Part shown: piece by piece, positions 6,634 to 15,414 of the stretch
Numbering within the stretch: position 1 is the stretch's first letter
How the letters are laid out: each line of letters begins with the position of its first letter
Assembly: GCA_913061475.1 (NCBI GenBank)
Contig: CAJXUN010000044.1
Span: 1-37,452, forward strand
Reading direction: 5' to 3'
Length of the DNA: 37,452 bases
Origin: an uncultured Colwellia sp.
GTDB lineage: Bacteria; Pseudomonadota; Gammaproteobacteria; Enterobacterales; Alteromonadaceae
The notes under the pieces: generated by a model
The model's database searches: none
Told to the model about the DNA's origin: nothing
Seen by the model: only the letters and a program-made list of their open reading frames with translations
Made by a program: the position numbers and the translations under genes

Positions 6634-8529
6634 TTAAGATATTTTCTCAATAAACTTAACCAATGCAGCCTCATTAATGGGTTTACTGATAAAGTACCCT
6701 TGGCCAATATGGCAACCTTCGGCGGCTAATAAGTCCATTTCAAGCTCACTCTCAATACCTTCAGCAACAACTTCTACACCTAAGTTTATGCCAACATCAA
6801 TAATGCTTTTGACAATCGCATGTGACTTGCGATGCTCGTGAACATTTTTAACAAAACTTCGATCAATTTTCAGGTAGTCAATATCAATATCCAATAGATA
6901 AGCAAACGATGAAAAACCCGTACCAAAATCATCAATTGATAGTTTGATATGTCGAGATTTAAGTTTAGCAATGGTTTGCTGAACCTGAACAAGGTCATCA
7001 AAGAAAATAGATTCGGTTAGCTCAAATTCCAACAGTGATGAATCAATTTTATATTGATCTATAAGGCTAAAGACCTGTTCGGTAAAATTGGCATCAGCAA
7101 AGTCTAATGCTGAAATATTCAATGAAATAGGCATGCTGCATAAGGCTGTACTTTCCCAACTAACCATTGTTTTACAAGCCTTTTCTATCAACCAATAGGT
7201 AATATCCCTGATTAAGCCATTTTTTTCAGCTGCCGGAATAAATTTATCAGGATAAATTAATTGTTCAGGACTTTTTTGCCACCTAATTAATGCTTCAACA
7301 CCACAAATACGATTATTATTTAACGTGAACTTAGGCTGAAAGTGAAGAATAAATTCATCTTTAGCAATCGCCTCACGCAATTGCTCTTCAAGCAAAACAC
7401 TTTCCAGTGCAATCTGATCTAACTTTTTATCAAAGAAATGATAAGTATTCTTTCCTGACGTTTTCGCTTGATACATTGCCATGTCAGCTTTACGAATGAG
7501 ATCGTCGGCACTCACTGAATCGTCAGGAGAAATCCCCACCCCAATACTACAAGACATATAGTATTTTTTATCTTTTATATAGAATGGTGCTTCGCACAAA
7601 GTTAGAATACGCTCATTAATTTGAATAATATCAAGAACGTCTTGTATATCTTCAACAATAACAACAAACTCATCGCCACCAAGTCGGCCAACAATATCTC
7701 CGCTTTTAAGGGCTAATTTTACTCGATTAGAAAATTCAATTAGGTATCGATCGCCTTCATGGTGCCCTGCAGTATCGTTAATTTTTTTAAAATCATCGAG
7801 ATCGATAAATAGTACGCCAACTTTAGTGTTATGCCGACTTGATAGATTAATAGCGTGATTTAAAGCATCTAAGAGCATTACCCTATTAGGTAAATTAGTG
7901 AGCGCGTCATGATTAGCTTGATGTTTTAGCAACGCCTCATTTTTACGAATACCAGTAATATCTCTACAGCACCAAACTCTACCAAGTAACTCACCATCGA
8001 TAACCTCAGGTACTGAATAGTATTCATAATACTTATTATCTATCGACTCAAAAAAGCCGTGTATACGTGCGTCACTGTTGTGTCTTATTTCGTCAATATC
8101 AAGATTAAATTTAGCAACATTGGCCAACCTCGCCATAAATAAATCACAGGTATGCACTTCATTTTCGTCATAATCATCAGGTGAAATATTTAAAAACTCG
8201 ATACCTGCCTGGTTCACCTTTTCAATAATATTATCATTACTAAAGCTAAAAATAGCCTCAGTACTTGCATCAAACAATGCATTTTGTTTCGCGACTATTT
8301 TTTCTAGTTTACGATGGTTTTCTTTATTAACGGCCAAATTTGCTTTCAGGCTAGCATTGATTTGATTAAACTCTTCAGAGGCAAGCATTAATGTTCTTTC
8401 CATAAATGCTTTCTCTTCTTTTTGTTGACTAAAAGCATCTTTAATATCTATCAGAAAGTTTTTAACGCCTAGGTCATCACTTAATCCCGATAAGTGCTTT
8501 TTGATCAGACGATTTAGTAATCTATTCAT
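6634..8529 (-). CDS. PAS-GGDEF-EAL cyclic-di-GMP enzyme
   Basis: A protein of about 631 residues. A basic N-terminus and helical/coiled-coil segment (to about 80) lead to a PAS-like domain (about 80-195), then GGDEF (about 205-365) and EAL (about 380-630). The cyclase motif is intact (RLGGDEF). The phosphodiesterase residues are also intact: EALIRW, NISALD, ELTES, DDFGTG, LKIDRSFV, AEGIE and GQGYF. Both activities are therefore possible, with PAS or the partner protein choosing the direction. The RxxD inhibitory site reads KSGD, so product inhibition may be weak. A GTG at 8538 could add three residues. The ATG at 8529 is preferred because it overlaps the stop of the upstream FIST gene (ATGAATAG), implying coupled translation with that sensor. 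It is cytosolic, with no membrane helix seen. Confidence 0.88.
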   Translation of the reverse strand: MNRLLNRLIKKHLSGLSDDLGVKNFLIDIKDAFSQQKEEKAFMERTLMLASEEFNQINASLKANLAVNKENHRKLEKIVAKQNALFDASTEAIFSFSNDNIIEKVNQAGIEFLNISPDDYDENEVHTCDLFMARLANVAKFNLDIDEIRHNSDARIHGFFESIDNKYYEYYSVPEVIDGELLGRVWCCRDITGIRKNEALLKHQANHDALTNLPNRVMLLDALNHAINLSSRHNTKVGVLFIDLDDFKKINDTAGHHEGDRYLIEFSNRVKLALKSGDIVGRLGGDEFVVIVEDIQDVLDIIQINERILTLCEAPFYIKDKKYYMSCSIGVGISPDDSVSADDLIRKADMAMYQAKTSGKNTYHFFDKKLDQIALESVLLEEQLREAIAKDEFILHFQPKFTLNNNRICGVEALIRWQKSPEQLIYPDKFIPAAEKNGLIRDITYWLIEKACKTMVSWESTALCSMPISLNISALDFADANFTEQVFSLIDQYKIDSSLLEFELTESIFFDDLVQVQQTIAKLKSRHIKLSIDDFGTGFSSFAYLLDIDIDYLKIDRSFVKNVHEHRKSHAIVKSIIDVGINLGVEVVAEGIESELEMDLLAAEGCHIGQGYFISKPINEAALVKFIEKIS

Positions 8530-9652
8530 CGAGCTCACATATGGCTGTGACTGTCATTGTTTGATTATGCAGCGCGCATTTACTGTTTCGATTTAGCGGC
8601 GACAGCTCTCCATAAGAATAAAAACCGGTATAGCTCCAATTATCTCCGAGTACATCTTTAATAACTTCTAGTTCATCTTCAGTATATTTATCTAACACTA
8701 GCCGCCTACCAACACAGCTAATAAGTAAAGCGAGCCCTGATTGTGAGACTGAGCCTAGGTTTTCAAGTGCGGTTTCAGCTGCTATCTCGGCACCATCAAT
8801 TAGATTATTAGTACTCGCACGCATTAATTGTACAACAGAGCCTTCAGGAACATCACCAGCAAATACCATCGAGCCGTCTTCCTCATTAATACTCAGAATC
8901 GTTCGGGTGATGTGCTTGTCACCATTTTTTAGCACTAACGGAAACAAAAGCGCAGACGATGGCAACTGTTCAGCATGAGGCCCTAAGTATTTTTTATAAA
9001 GCTCTAAAGCCGGTTGTTCATCTAGCTCATATAAAATATTGCTGGTTGATTTGGTGATCGTTCTATCAGGTCCAAATGCACTCCAACCACCAATACAACC
9101 ATGGCTAAATCTCAGTTTTTCACCATAAAAGCCAATAACAACGATGTTGCCGGTATTGGAGTTGTTATTATGCCAAACAACCGTTTCATTGAAATTAGTG
9201 CCGTCGCCAGCAAGTCCTCCTGAAATAAGCACATGATCGGGTAAGTGTGCTTGTAGTCCATTAACAAGTTCGGTGCCATTTAATTGATGTCCGTCAGCAA
9301 GCACAATCACATATCGCAAACCTTGATGATCTAGCTGTTGCGCCAACTGTTTAGCAACATCTGTCGTCGAGCTTTTTTCTATATTGCCCGAAACAACTTC
9401 CAGTCGCGAAGACTCCAAATCTATTGCCGTCAGACAAAAACTCTCATCATAAATTTTAGTGTCTAAAACTTCACCTGACGTGGTACAACCAACGAGCTGA
9501 GCTGAGGGAAAGTGCTGCTGAATTTCAGCCATAATTTTTTCATCTCTGGCATAAGCGCGATTGCCAAACAATAAAACTAACTGAGCCTTTTGCATTGTTT
9601 TTAAAGGTTGCTGCCACTGCCCTGTCAAATATACGTTTTGAAAGGTTTTCAA
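8522..9652 (-). CDS. FIST-domain sensor protein, NosP-like candidate
   Basis: A soluble 376-residue protein made of a FIST_N domain (about 25-215; LVGCTTSGEV, GGLAGDGTNF) and a FIST_C domain (about 220-360; ending in SPLNRNSKCALHNQTMTVT). FIST proteins bind small ligands. One well-studied group, NosP, binds heme and nitric oxide and is encoded beside histidine kinases or c-di-GMP enzymes. Here the next gene is a PAS-GGDEF-EAL protein overlapping by eight bases, so the natural reading is a sensor controlling that enzyme. Heme binding is inferred from context, not seen. The start is the uncommon TTG at 9652, chosen because AGGAG at 9659-9663 is placed exactly six bases before it and the family N-terminus fits. 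No signal peptide is present. Confidence 0.82.
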   Translation of the reverse strand: MKTFQNVYLTGQWQQPLKTMQKAQLVLLFGNRAYARDEKIMAEIQQHFPSAQLVGCTTSGEVLDTKIYDESFCLTAIDLESSRLEVVSGNIEKSSTTDVAKQLAQQLDHQGLRYVIVLADGHQLNGTELVNGLQAHLPDHVLISGGLAGDGTNFNETVVWHNNNSNTGNIVVIGFYGEKLRFSHGCIGGWSAFGPDRTITKSTSNILYELDEQPALELYKKYLGPHAEQLPSSALLFPLVLKNGDKHITRTILSINEEDGSMVFAGDVPEGSVVQLMRASTNNLIDGAEIAAETALENLGSVSQSGLALLISCVGRRLVLDKYTEDELEVIKDVLGDNWSYTGFYSYGELSPLNRNSKCALHNQTMTVTAICELDE

Positions 9653-9740
9653 AGCTTTCTCCTGATGTCAAAAATAGACACGAGTAGGTGTATTTTTTGT
9701 ATTAAAAACAAAGGCTAAATACATCTCATTGCTAGTGAAT

Positions 9741-9768
9741 ACAGTATTCTTTATTAAACGTATACTGT
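9741..9768. repeat. Dyad ACAGTAT/ATACTGT upstream of the FIST operon
   Basis: Seven-base perfect complements ACAGTAT (9741-9747) and ATACTGT (9762-9768) are separated by 14 bases, about 90-115 bases upstream of the FIST start. This fits an operator for a dimeric regulator. The spacing and sequence match no regulator I can name with confidence. Confidence 0.4.
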
Positions 9769-9896
9769 GATCTTAGTCGTTTCATGCTATTTACTATAGT
9801 TGATCAGTTATCTCAGTACAATTTCATACGAATCAACTGCTTCGAACTTAATACTATTACTTATACTTCAAATTATCAGTCATAGTGATCTTAGCT

Positions 9897-10370
9897 TCAT
9901 TTCTCATAATGAATTTCACTCACATACCAAACCTTTTCACCCGTCGGTGTTTTTACCACGACTTCGTCATCAACTTCTTTTTTCAAGCACGCACGCGAGA
10001 TAGGTGAATCAATTGACGAATAATCATTACGGCCATAGATTTCCTCCGGCCCAACGATACGGAATTTTAGTGTTTCATTGTCATCGTTTTCTAAACTCAC
10101 CCAAGCACCAAAAAATACTTTACCTTCTTGCTGAGGGCCGTAGTCAACAATTTTAAGTTCTTCGAGTATTTTGCGCAGATAACGAACTCGGCGGTCAATT
10201 TCACGTAGGCGTTTTTTATTATATTGATAATCCGCATTTTCACTGCGATCACCTAAGCTTGCTGCCCAGGACACTTTTCGGGTGGTTTCTGGACGGTCTT
10301 CACGCCAAAGTTTGTTAAGCTCTTGTTGCAATAAAACATAGCCTAGACGAGTAATTAATTTTGTTTTCAT
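9897..10370 (-). CDS. greB: Transcription elongation factor GreB
   Basis: At 157 residues this is the usual GreB length. The N-terminal coiled coil carries the family signature SLGDRSENADYQYNKKRLRE, whose acidic tip (D and E in GDRSENAD) reaches through the RNA polymerase secondary channel to trigger transcript cleavage in backtracked complexes. The C-terminal FKBP-like domain is complete (about 80-157). GreB rather than GreA is indicated by the N-terminal TKLITRLGYVLLQQEL and the arginine-rich IDRRVRYLRKILE segment. The gene stands alone. The FIST operon lies downstream on the same strand after 244 bases, with no obvious terminator between them. Confidence 0.95.
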   Translation of the reverse strand: MKTKLITRLGYVLLQQELNKLWREDRPETTRKVSWAASLGDRSENADYQYNKKRLREIDRRVRYLRKILEELKIVDYGPQQEGKVFFGAWVSLENDDNETLKFRIVGPEEIYGRNDYSSIDSPISRACLKKEVDDEVVVKTPTGEKVWYVSEIHYEK

Positions 10371-10575
10371 AACGGATACTGCAAATAAAATGGCTTAGAT
10401 GAAAACTGTATTTAACAGTAAATGATGAGAAAATATAATACCGATTCAGCGGTAATAATATAGCGAAACGGCTCACTAATCTAGCCAATGTTAATTGAAA
10501 AGTATAACAAAATGCCAAGGGCTTATTTTCAAATGGCCCCTTTCTTATTGACCAAGCTCCCTCAATATTGAGTAA

Positions 10576-10605
10576 AAAAATACCGCGAAAATGCGCGGTA
10601 TTTTT
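10576..10605 (-). terminator. Terminator of the OmpA-like lipoprotein gene
   Basis: Arms AAAAATACCGCG and CGCGGTATTTTT (12 bases each, perfect) surround the loop AAAATG. It lies 20 bases past the leftward lipoprotein gene and is followed on the minus strand by a run of seven T. Confidence 0.9.
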
Positions 10606-10625
10606 ACCTTACTGGATAGACTAAA

Positions 10626-11267
10626 TTAAGCTTGATTGGGAATAATTTGGATCTCAACACGGCGATTAAGCGCGCGACCATTCGCCGTCGCATTATCAGC
10701 AACACCACGTGACTCACCGTAACCTATAGTTTTTAAACGGCTAGCGATAATGTCTTGATTCGTTAAGTATTGCTTTACGCTACCTGCGCGTTGCTCGGAT
10801 AGATTTTGATTAAACTCTGCGCTACCCTGACTATCGGTGTGACCTTCAATGCTCAATAAAGTTTTTTCATATTTATTGAGTACTCGTGCAATAGCGTCCA
10901 ATGTCTCGTAAAAACCTGAGGTGATATAGGCTTGCCCCGTTGCAAAAGTAATATTGGCCGGCATGATCAAACGTAAATTATCGCCTTCACGCACCACTTC
11001 AATACCCGAACCAGATAATTCATCTCGGAATTCCTGCTCTTGCTTATCCATATAATTACCAACCGCTGCACCGGCAATCGCACCAATTGCCGCGCCCCAA
11101 ACAACACGTTTATTCTTATGATTGCTGGTTGATTTTCCTAATACTGCACCAGCGATGGCGCCTATCGCGGCACCTTTTTCTTGGTTAGTACTAGCACAGC
11201 CCGTGACGGCTAATGACAGTATAATTAATGGTAAGGTGAATAGTTTGGTGGATTTCTTTAATTGCAT
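10626..11267 (-). CDS. OmpA-family outer-membrane lipoprotein with glycine zipper (YiaD-like)
   Basis: A 213-residue protein. The signal peptide ends in the lipobox VTGC, with Cys24 as the lipidated residue and Ala at +2. Two glycine-zipper stretches follow (GAAIGAIAGAVLGK near 32-45 and WGAAIGAIAGAAVGNYMD near 57-74), which could insert in or pack against a membrane. The C-terminal OmpA domain (about 100-210) has the peptidoglycan-binding motif GHTDSQGSAEFNQNLSEQRA with the diaminopimelate-contacting Asp and Arg. Domain order and length match E. coli YiaD and related lipoproteins. The likely role is anchoring the outer membrane to peptidoglycan. AGGAT precedes the ATG. The gene is monocistronic, with a strong terminator. 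Confidence 0.9.
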   Translation of the reverse strand: MQLKKSTKLFTLPLIILSLAVTGCASTNQEKGAAIGAIAGAVLGKSTSNHKNKRVVWGAAIGAIAGAAVGNYMDKQEQEFRDELSGSGIEVVREGDNLRLIMPANITFATGQAYITSGFYETLDAIARVLNKYEKTLLSIEGHTDSQGSAEFNQNLSEQRAGSVKQYLTNQDIIASRLKTIGYGESRGVADNATANGRALNRRVEIQIIPNQA

Positions 11268-11364
11268 GAATATTATCCTAAAGTAAGTAGCTTTGTGTTA
11301 ATCATACTCAGAGAAACTGAATAGTTAATGAACGTATAAGAGTGTTTGAAAAAGCACTGAATGT

Positions 11365-11425
11365 ATTAATACCAATTGAAGTAATAAATTCAACACTTAG
11401 CGAGAGTTATTTCAATTGATATAAT
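11365..11425. repeat. Imperfect palindrome, possible dispersed intergenic element
   Basis: The left arm around 11365-11387 (ATTAATACCAATTGAAGTAA) and the right arm around 11407-11425 (TTATTTCAATTGATATAAT) are imperfect complements around a 19-base loop. TACCAATTG-type palindromes are, to my knowledge, frequent between genes in Alteromonadales. It lies upstream of the lipoprotein gene, 94 bases past the M16 gene's end. Confidence 0.45.
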
Positions 11426-11458
11426 GCCCAATGAATCCGGTATTTTAAAGCTGAACAT

Positions 11459-11484
11459 AAAAAAGCACCACGACTAGCGTGGTG
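11459..11484 (-). terminator. Terminator of the M16 peptidase gene
   Basis: Arms CACCACG (11466-11472) and CGTGGTG (11478-11484) enclose a five-base loop. On the minus strand the stem is followed by C and a run of T (11459-11464). It lies 35 bases after the peptidase stop. Confidence 0.85.
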
Positions 11485-11518
11485 TTTTATGAAAATAATT
11501 AACCTAGCGTTAAATTAG

Positions 11519-14407
11519 TTATTTAAAGACCGCATCAACCGCAATCACTTCGACATTTTTTGCCGGTAATTTTAGTTGATAACTCTCAATAATTTTATCA
11601 GTTGCTAATAACTCAGCAGGCTTTTCTGAGTTATATTTAAGCGGTGAGATCTGCTCAGACAACAAGCGTTTTTTCATATCCTCACCATCAGCAGAAATAA
11701 ATACATAATGAATATCATCGGTTTGTAAGTTTTCTTTAATCACTCTATTTACATCGGCTAACGAAAGCTTGGCAAACTGACTTCGAACATATTTAACAAA
11801 TTCTTCGGTTTGATAAAACTCACTATCAAGGGCATAACCTAATTGCTGATCTTGGCTAGCAACCAATTGCGGCGCATAGTTAGTTAAATAATTGCGCGTT
11901 GCTTGGAAGTCTTTTTCACTCATACCATTGGCAATCAGTTTATCTAATTCGTACAAGGCTGCACGGGTAGCGAAATGAGCATCATTATTTGAACGTAATG
12001 GCCTTAACCATACTTGGAATATTTGGCTCGAACGACCTAAGTTTGCATCTGGCTTAGTTTGAAACATGCCGCGTGGAAAATATTCAATATAAGCATAATC
12101 ACCGTAGTTCATACCACGTGCTTGACGTATCTGCTGGTACAAGTAGCTGTTTGAGCTTCTGTGCTCACCAAAATATGAACGCACTAACCAAAGTGCGGCC
12201 CAGTCTTCATTATTTCGAATCGTGTCGATTGGAAAACCAAAGGAAACCGCCGTAGATTGTGCACTTTTTTCTACGATGGTGGCATGATGCCCTTTCAATA
12301 CTGGCGCTTTGGCAATTGTTAAGCGTTTTTCATCACCTGGCGGCAATGCGGTAAGGTCTTTTATTAACTGCGCTTTGAGATCACTTGGCATAGCACCCGT
12401 TAACCCTAAATGTAACTTAGCTTGGGTTAATTGTGTGGCATAGAAAGCTTTAACGTCTTCGATGGTAAGTGCTGCTAAGTCGGATAAATCGCCACTATTG
12501 AAGTTTTCATAGGCATGGCCTTGATACAGTTCGCTATAAAGTACTTCCTTACCTAGCTCTTCGTCATTTGATGCTTTAAGACCAGACTTTATGCCGTCAA
12601 TTAGCTCTTTTTTCAAACGTTTAAAGTCATCTTCTCGCCAGCCCGGATTCAACAATTGATCACTGATCAATTGATACCACTGATCAGCGTTATCTTTATG
12701 AACCCGGCCAGTAAATGACATCATCTCTTTATCCAGTTGAGACGAAAACTGCCCTGCTAGCGGATACAGGCCCTGCTGAATTTCTTTATAACTGCGCGTT
12801 TGTGACCCCCCTTGCGTTAGCATACGTGCCATGAGTGCCGCGACACCCTTTTTACCCACGGGATCTGCTGCCGCACCGGTGTAAAAAAGAAAGTTAACAT
12901 CAATTAACGGTGAGTCATTGGTATTATCTAATACTGAAAACAGGGCTTTTTTCACTGTTGCTTGCTGCATGTTTAATTTCGCAACGGCGGCATTTAAGCC
13001 AACTTCTTGCTCAAAACCTGCGACTTTATCAAGTGCTGATAAGGTCACTGTTGTGCGGTTTTCATCAATAAAATATTGATTAGCAATACGCAAAATATCA
13101 TCTGCCGAAATATTATCGAAGCTGTTATATAAATGATTAATTGTTTCAGGGTCACGATCAAAATGCATATAACTCGCCAATGTTGCTGCGATTGACTCCG
13201 ACGAGTCTAAGCTGTTAACAAAGCTATATTTTAAGTTAGACTTTAAGTTATCAAGTTTCTCACTCGATACCAGTTCAGTGCGCGCTTGTGCATAAGTGCG
13301 ATTTATTGCATCACGCACAGTCGCTAAGTCTTTTTCTTCATTCACTTTTATGAAAACATGACGTAAGCCAGCATCTTTTGTTTCTGGGTTGTAGTTAAAC
13401 ATTTGGCTCGCCAGTTGTTTATCTACCACCAGCTCTTGATATAAAGCTGAATTGTTTGAGAAGTATAACTCTGAGATTAAATCTAACGCCGCACGATCTT
13501 TCTTTTGCGGCTGCCAATCGGCGCCTTTATACGACACTAATAGCCAATGACCCGGTAAACCATCAAATTTTTCATGAACATATTTAGCGGTTTGCTGTTT
13601 TCGCTCTGGCGCTATCTCATTAACAAAATCGCCTTTTTGCCAACTTCCCCAATGTTTTTCTACCATGGCCATGGTTGCAGATGGATCAACATCACCTACG
13701 ATCACCAATGATACATATTCGGGTTTATAGAATTGTTGAAAGAACTTTTCGCCGTAAGCAATCTGTTCTGGCATAGCTTCAACATCTTCAAAAAAGCCCA
13801 TTGTCGTATGCTTATAAGTATGAGTATCAAAAGCCTCTTTACGCACGGCAGCTAACAATTTACGCACTGGGTTAGCGTTATTTTTTAGGTACTCACCTTT
13901 TACCGTTAAGGCTTCTGTTTTAAATTGCGCATCGGTGTAAGTTAGGTTTTGAAAATGATCTGCTTGAATTTCTAATACTTTTTCTAAGTGATCTTTAGAA
14001 AAGTCTAAATGATAATTAGTGTAATCATTTGTGGTGTAAGCACCGTTATCAACACCGGCATTTTTAAATAAGTCGGCATAGATGTCTTGTGGGAATTTTT
14101 CTGAGCCTTTGAACATCATATGTTCAAAAAAATGCGCGAAACCTGTTCTGCCGGCTTCGTCTTCATCGCGCGAGCCAACTGAAACCGGAATTTGTACGGA
14201 AACGAGATCTGGGTAGTCAGTTTTAACAATGAGTACACGCAAGCCATTTTCTAATTCTTTAAAAACATAATTTTGGCTGAAAACTTTGTTAGTATTGGTT
14301 TCAACCGCAGCACTTTGCGCCGTTGAATTTTGGTTAGTTTGCGTGGCTATACATGCAGAAAGTGTGAAGCTAGCAACGATAGCTAACGCTAAATATTTTA
14401 ATTTCAT
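11519..14407 (-). CDS. M16 (pitrilysin/insulinase) zinc peptidase lipoprotein
   Basis: A 962-residue, two-repeat M16B-type peptidase. The signal peptide ends in the lipobox LSAC with Cys19, so the protein is a lipoprotein facing the periplasm. The zinc site is complete in the N-terminal half: the inverted motif H92-F-F-E95-H96, and E172 with its partner E165, at the spacing seen in pitrilysin. The C-terminal half (about 500-960) is the non-catalytic repeat with the conserved Arg/Tyr-containing stretch around YLYQQIRQARGMNYGDYAY. Such proteins degrade small unfolded peptides in the envelope. The start has AAAGGA eight bases upstream. The gene is monocistronic and divergent from the short-chain dehydrogenase. 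Confidence 0.92.
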   Translation of the reverse strand: MKLKYLALAIVASFTLSACIATQTNQNSTAQSAAVETNTNKVFSQNYVFKELENGLRVLIVKTDYPDLVSVQIPVSVGSRDEDEAGRTGFAHFFEHMMFKGSEKFPQDIYADLFKNAGVDNGAYTTNDYTNYHLDFSKDHLEKVLEIQADHFQNLTYTDAQFKTEALTVKGEYLKNNANPVRKLLAAVRKEAFDTHTYKHTTMGFFEDVEAMPEQIAYGEKFFQQFYKPEYVSLVIVGDVDPSATMAMVEKHWGSWQKGDFVNEIAPERKQQTAKYVHEKFDGLPGHWLLVSYKGADWQPQKKDRAALDLISELYFSNNSALYQELVVDKQLASQMFNYNPETKDAGLRHVFIKVNEEKDLATVRDAINRTYAQARTELVSSEKLDNLKSNLKYSFVNSLDSSESIAATLASYMHFDRDPETINHLYNSFDNISADDILRIANQYFIDENRTTVTLSALDKVAGFEQEVGLNAAVAKLNMQQATVKKALFSVLDNTNDSPLIDVNFLFYTGAAADPVGKKGVAALMARMLTQGGSQTRSYKEIQQGLYPLAGQFSSQLDKEMMSFTGRVHKDNADQWYQLISDQLLNPGWREDDFKRLKKELIDGIKSGLKASNDEELGKEVLYSELYQGHAYENFNSGDLSDLAALTIEDVKAFYATQLTQAKLHLGLTGAMPSDLKAQLIKDLTALPPGDEKRLTIAKAPVLKGHHATIVEKSAQSTAVSFGFPIDTIRNNEDWAALWLVRSYFGEHRSSNSYLYQQIRQARGMNYGDYAYIEYFPRGMFQTKPDANLGRSSQIFQVWLRPLRSNNDAHFATRAALYELDKLIANGMSEKDFQATRNYLTNYAPQLVASQDQQLGYALDSEFYQTEEFVKYVRSQFAKLSLADVNRVIKENLQTDDIHYVFISADGEDMKKRLLSEQISPLKYNSEKPAELLATDKIIESYQLKLPAKNVEVIAVDAVFK

Positions 14408-14478
14408 TGTCGATTCCTTTATTGTTATGCCGATATTTTATGTAACTGACGATAAATTTTCACTATTTTAACGCTTAA

Positions 14479-14502
14479 TTATGTAAATATTTTGTAACAT
14501 AA
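14479..14502. promoter_or_regulatory. AT-rich dyad between the M16 and SDR genes
   Basis: TTATGT (14479-14484) and ACATAA (14497-14502) form six-base arms around an AT-rich centre, 50 bases before the SDR start and about 72 bases upstream of the peptidase start. It could be an operator or part of overlapping promoters. No regulator is assigned. Confidence 0.3.
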
Positions 14503-14551
14503 TACATACAAGTAGTGCCTCGACAACAGTCAATAAAGAGAATAGTACCTT

Positions 14552-15379
14552 ATGAACAACAAGTTTAACGGTAAAACCGTGATTATTACCGGCGCTTCCG
14601 CCGGAGTTGGTGCAGCAACGGCAAGAACGTTTGCCCACCTAGGTGCCAACTTGGTTTTAGTTGCTCGTGGTCAAGCCGCGTTAGATGTTATTACCGATGA
14701 ACTGGCAAAATTGACCTCTGTTATCAATATCGCGATGGACATCAATGATCCAAAAGCTAATGCAAAGTTACTCGTCACTGCAGCCAAAACATTTGGTTCG
14801 GTCGATGTACTGGTCAATAATGCTGGTTTTCATCAACGCGGAGATGTTGAAAAAAATCAAGCGGAAGATCTTGCCAAAATGGTTGATGTTAACTTACGCG
14901 CCCCCATTCAGTTGTCTACCTTAATGCTGCCTTATTTACGCAAAGCCGGTGGTGGCGCTATCGTGAATGTTGGCTCACTTGCCGGGCGCACCCCGTTACA
15001 AGGCGCAGCGACTTATGCGGCAACCAAAGCTGGTTTGCGAGCATTTACTTACTCCTTGGCAGATGAATTAAAGGGCACAGGAATTTATATTGGAGTGGTG
15101 TCACCGGGCCCTATCGATACCGGTTTTATCATGTCAGAAATAGATCAGGTGGAAGATATTGTATTTTCACAACCGATGAGCAGCGCACAACAAGTGGCCG
15201 ATGCCATTGTCAGTTGTGCGCGCGGTGAAGCAGTGGAAATATCGCTACCTCGCTCAAGTGGCTGGTTAACAACAGTATCCTATATGTTTCCGGCTTTACG
15301 AAGAGCATTACGACCAAAACTATATAGCAAAGGCCGTAAAGCTAAAGAACAATACAAGCAGCGTAATACTAAGCCTTAG
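14552..15379 (+). CDS. Short-chain dehydrogenase/reductase (SDR)
   Basis: A 275-residue classical SDR. The Rossmann-fold dinucleotide motif TGASAGVG is at 13-20 and the NNAG structural motif lies near 88-91. The catalytic triad is S142, Y155 and K159 (GSLAG, YAATK), with the usual 13-residue gap between Ser and Tyr. The SPGPIDTGF segment after the active site is typical of NADP-linked forms. It has a basic C-terminal tail (RRALRPKLYSKGRKAKEQYKQR split across the last 30 residues), suggesting peripheral membrane association as in some ketosphinganine- or lipid-acting SDRs. The substrate cannot be told. It ends 35 bases before the convergent cyclophilin gene. Confidence 0.87.
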   Translation: MNNKFNGKTVIITGASAGVGAATARTFAHLGANLVLVARGQAALDVITDELAKLTSVINIAMDINDPKANAKLLVTAAKTFGSVDVLVNNAGFHQRGDVEKNQAEDLAKMVDVNLRAPIQLSTLMLPYLRKAGGGAIVNVGSLAGRTPLQGAATYAATKAGLRAFTYSLADELKGTGIYIGVVSPGPIDTGFIMSEIDQVEDIVFSQPMSSAQQVADAIVSCARGEAVEISLPRSSGWLTTVSYMFPALRRALRPKLYSKGRKAKEQYKQRNTKP

Positions 15380-15414
15380 GATACAATGCGGATTTATTTG
15401 CTGACACCATCAGC

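Noticed and set aside
9800-10003. 67-codon plus-strand frame near the end of greB
   Set aside because: It overlaps greB antisense, lacks a ribosome site and is low in complexity.
15400-15414. Five-base hairpin as the cyclophilin terminator
   Set aside because: The stem is too short and the following AAATAAATC is not T-rich enough; mentioned only in the gene entry.
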